Of a DNA stretch of 53,641 nt, positions 51,363 to 53,641 are shown piece by piece. The notes beneath the pieces are model-generated. The model had not been told where the DNA came from and searched no databases. It saw nothing but the letters and a program-made list of their open reading frames with translations. The stretch's first letter is position 1, and each line of letters opens with the position of its first letter. Source of the stretch: Planctomycetota bacterium (lineage in GTDB: Bacteria; Planctomycetota; JACOTG01); NCBI GenBank assembly GCA_016178505.1, contig JACOTG010000060.1, positions 1 to 53,641 of the forward strand, given 5' to 3'. Made by a program: the position numbers and the translations under genes.

Positions 51363-53641
<2,279 letters not shown>

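Overview
The window is one large, GC-rich flagellar gene region from a diderm bacterium. P-ring, L-ring and P-ring chaperone genes (flgI, flgH, flgA) show that the cell has peptidoglycan and an outer membrane. Sigma-54 activators, a flagellar sigma-28 factor and very high GC at third codon positions fit a deep-branching Gram-negative lineage. A Planctomycetota-like source is my guess from gene content and divergence; the sequence alone does not prove it.

Layout. (1) 1-1143, minus: the first part of a GT2-TPR glycosyltransferase running off the left edge. (2) 1442-16987, plus: one almost uninterrupted operon. It holds a receiverless sigma-54 activator, three unknown membrane or exported proteins, a histidine kinase and sigma-54 response regulator pair, then flgB-flgC-fliE-fliF-fliG-fliH-fliI-fliJ-motE-fliM-fliN. 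Most junctions are 4-base ATGA or GTGA overlaps. (3) 32894-17019, minus: fliK-flgD-flgE-flgF-flgG-flgA-flgH-flgI-flgJ-flgN-flgK-flgL, a small FliE-like protein, and fliL. It converges on fliN. (4) 33304-40400, plus: a probable flgM, then three sugar-handling genes: a tandem GT2 protein, a plant-type UDP-arabinopyranose mutase/RGP homologue, and a 1126-residue three-glycosyltransferase fusion. (5) 53641-40470, minus: a HAMP-GAF-GGDEF-sigma-54 fusion (partial), flbD-motA-motB, fliO-fliP-fliQ-fliR-flhB-flhA, a small membrane protein, fliA, and four small unknown or lipoprotein genes.

Together the genes supply the rod, rings, hook, hook-filament junction, export gate, ATPase complex, C-ring and stator, plus a regulatory cascade (sigma-54 activators, then FliA and a FlgM-like antagonist). 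Flagellin, fliD, fliS, chemotaxis genes, flhF/flhG, csrA and fliW are not in the window. The sugar genes inside the cluster suggest glycosylation of the filament or surface, but this is inference from position.

Most notable: several textbook motifs are altered (FlhB NPTH is NPVR; the FliG EHPQ and FliM GGxG motifs are both absent; the MotB peptidoglycan-binding signature is absent). A foldable 200-bp repeat with 18-bp inverted ends sits directly after stop codons. There is a strong sigma-28 promoter before the flgM-like gene. A small FliE-like protein, a shared insert in FlgE and FlgK, and duplicated gene ends at fliE and flhB also stand out. I saw no tRNA, rRNA, CRISPR array or intact insertion sequence.
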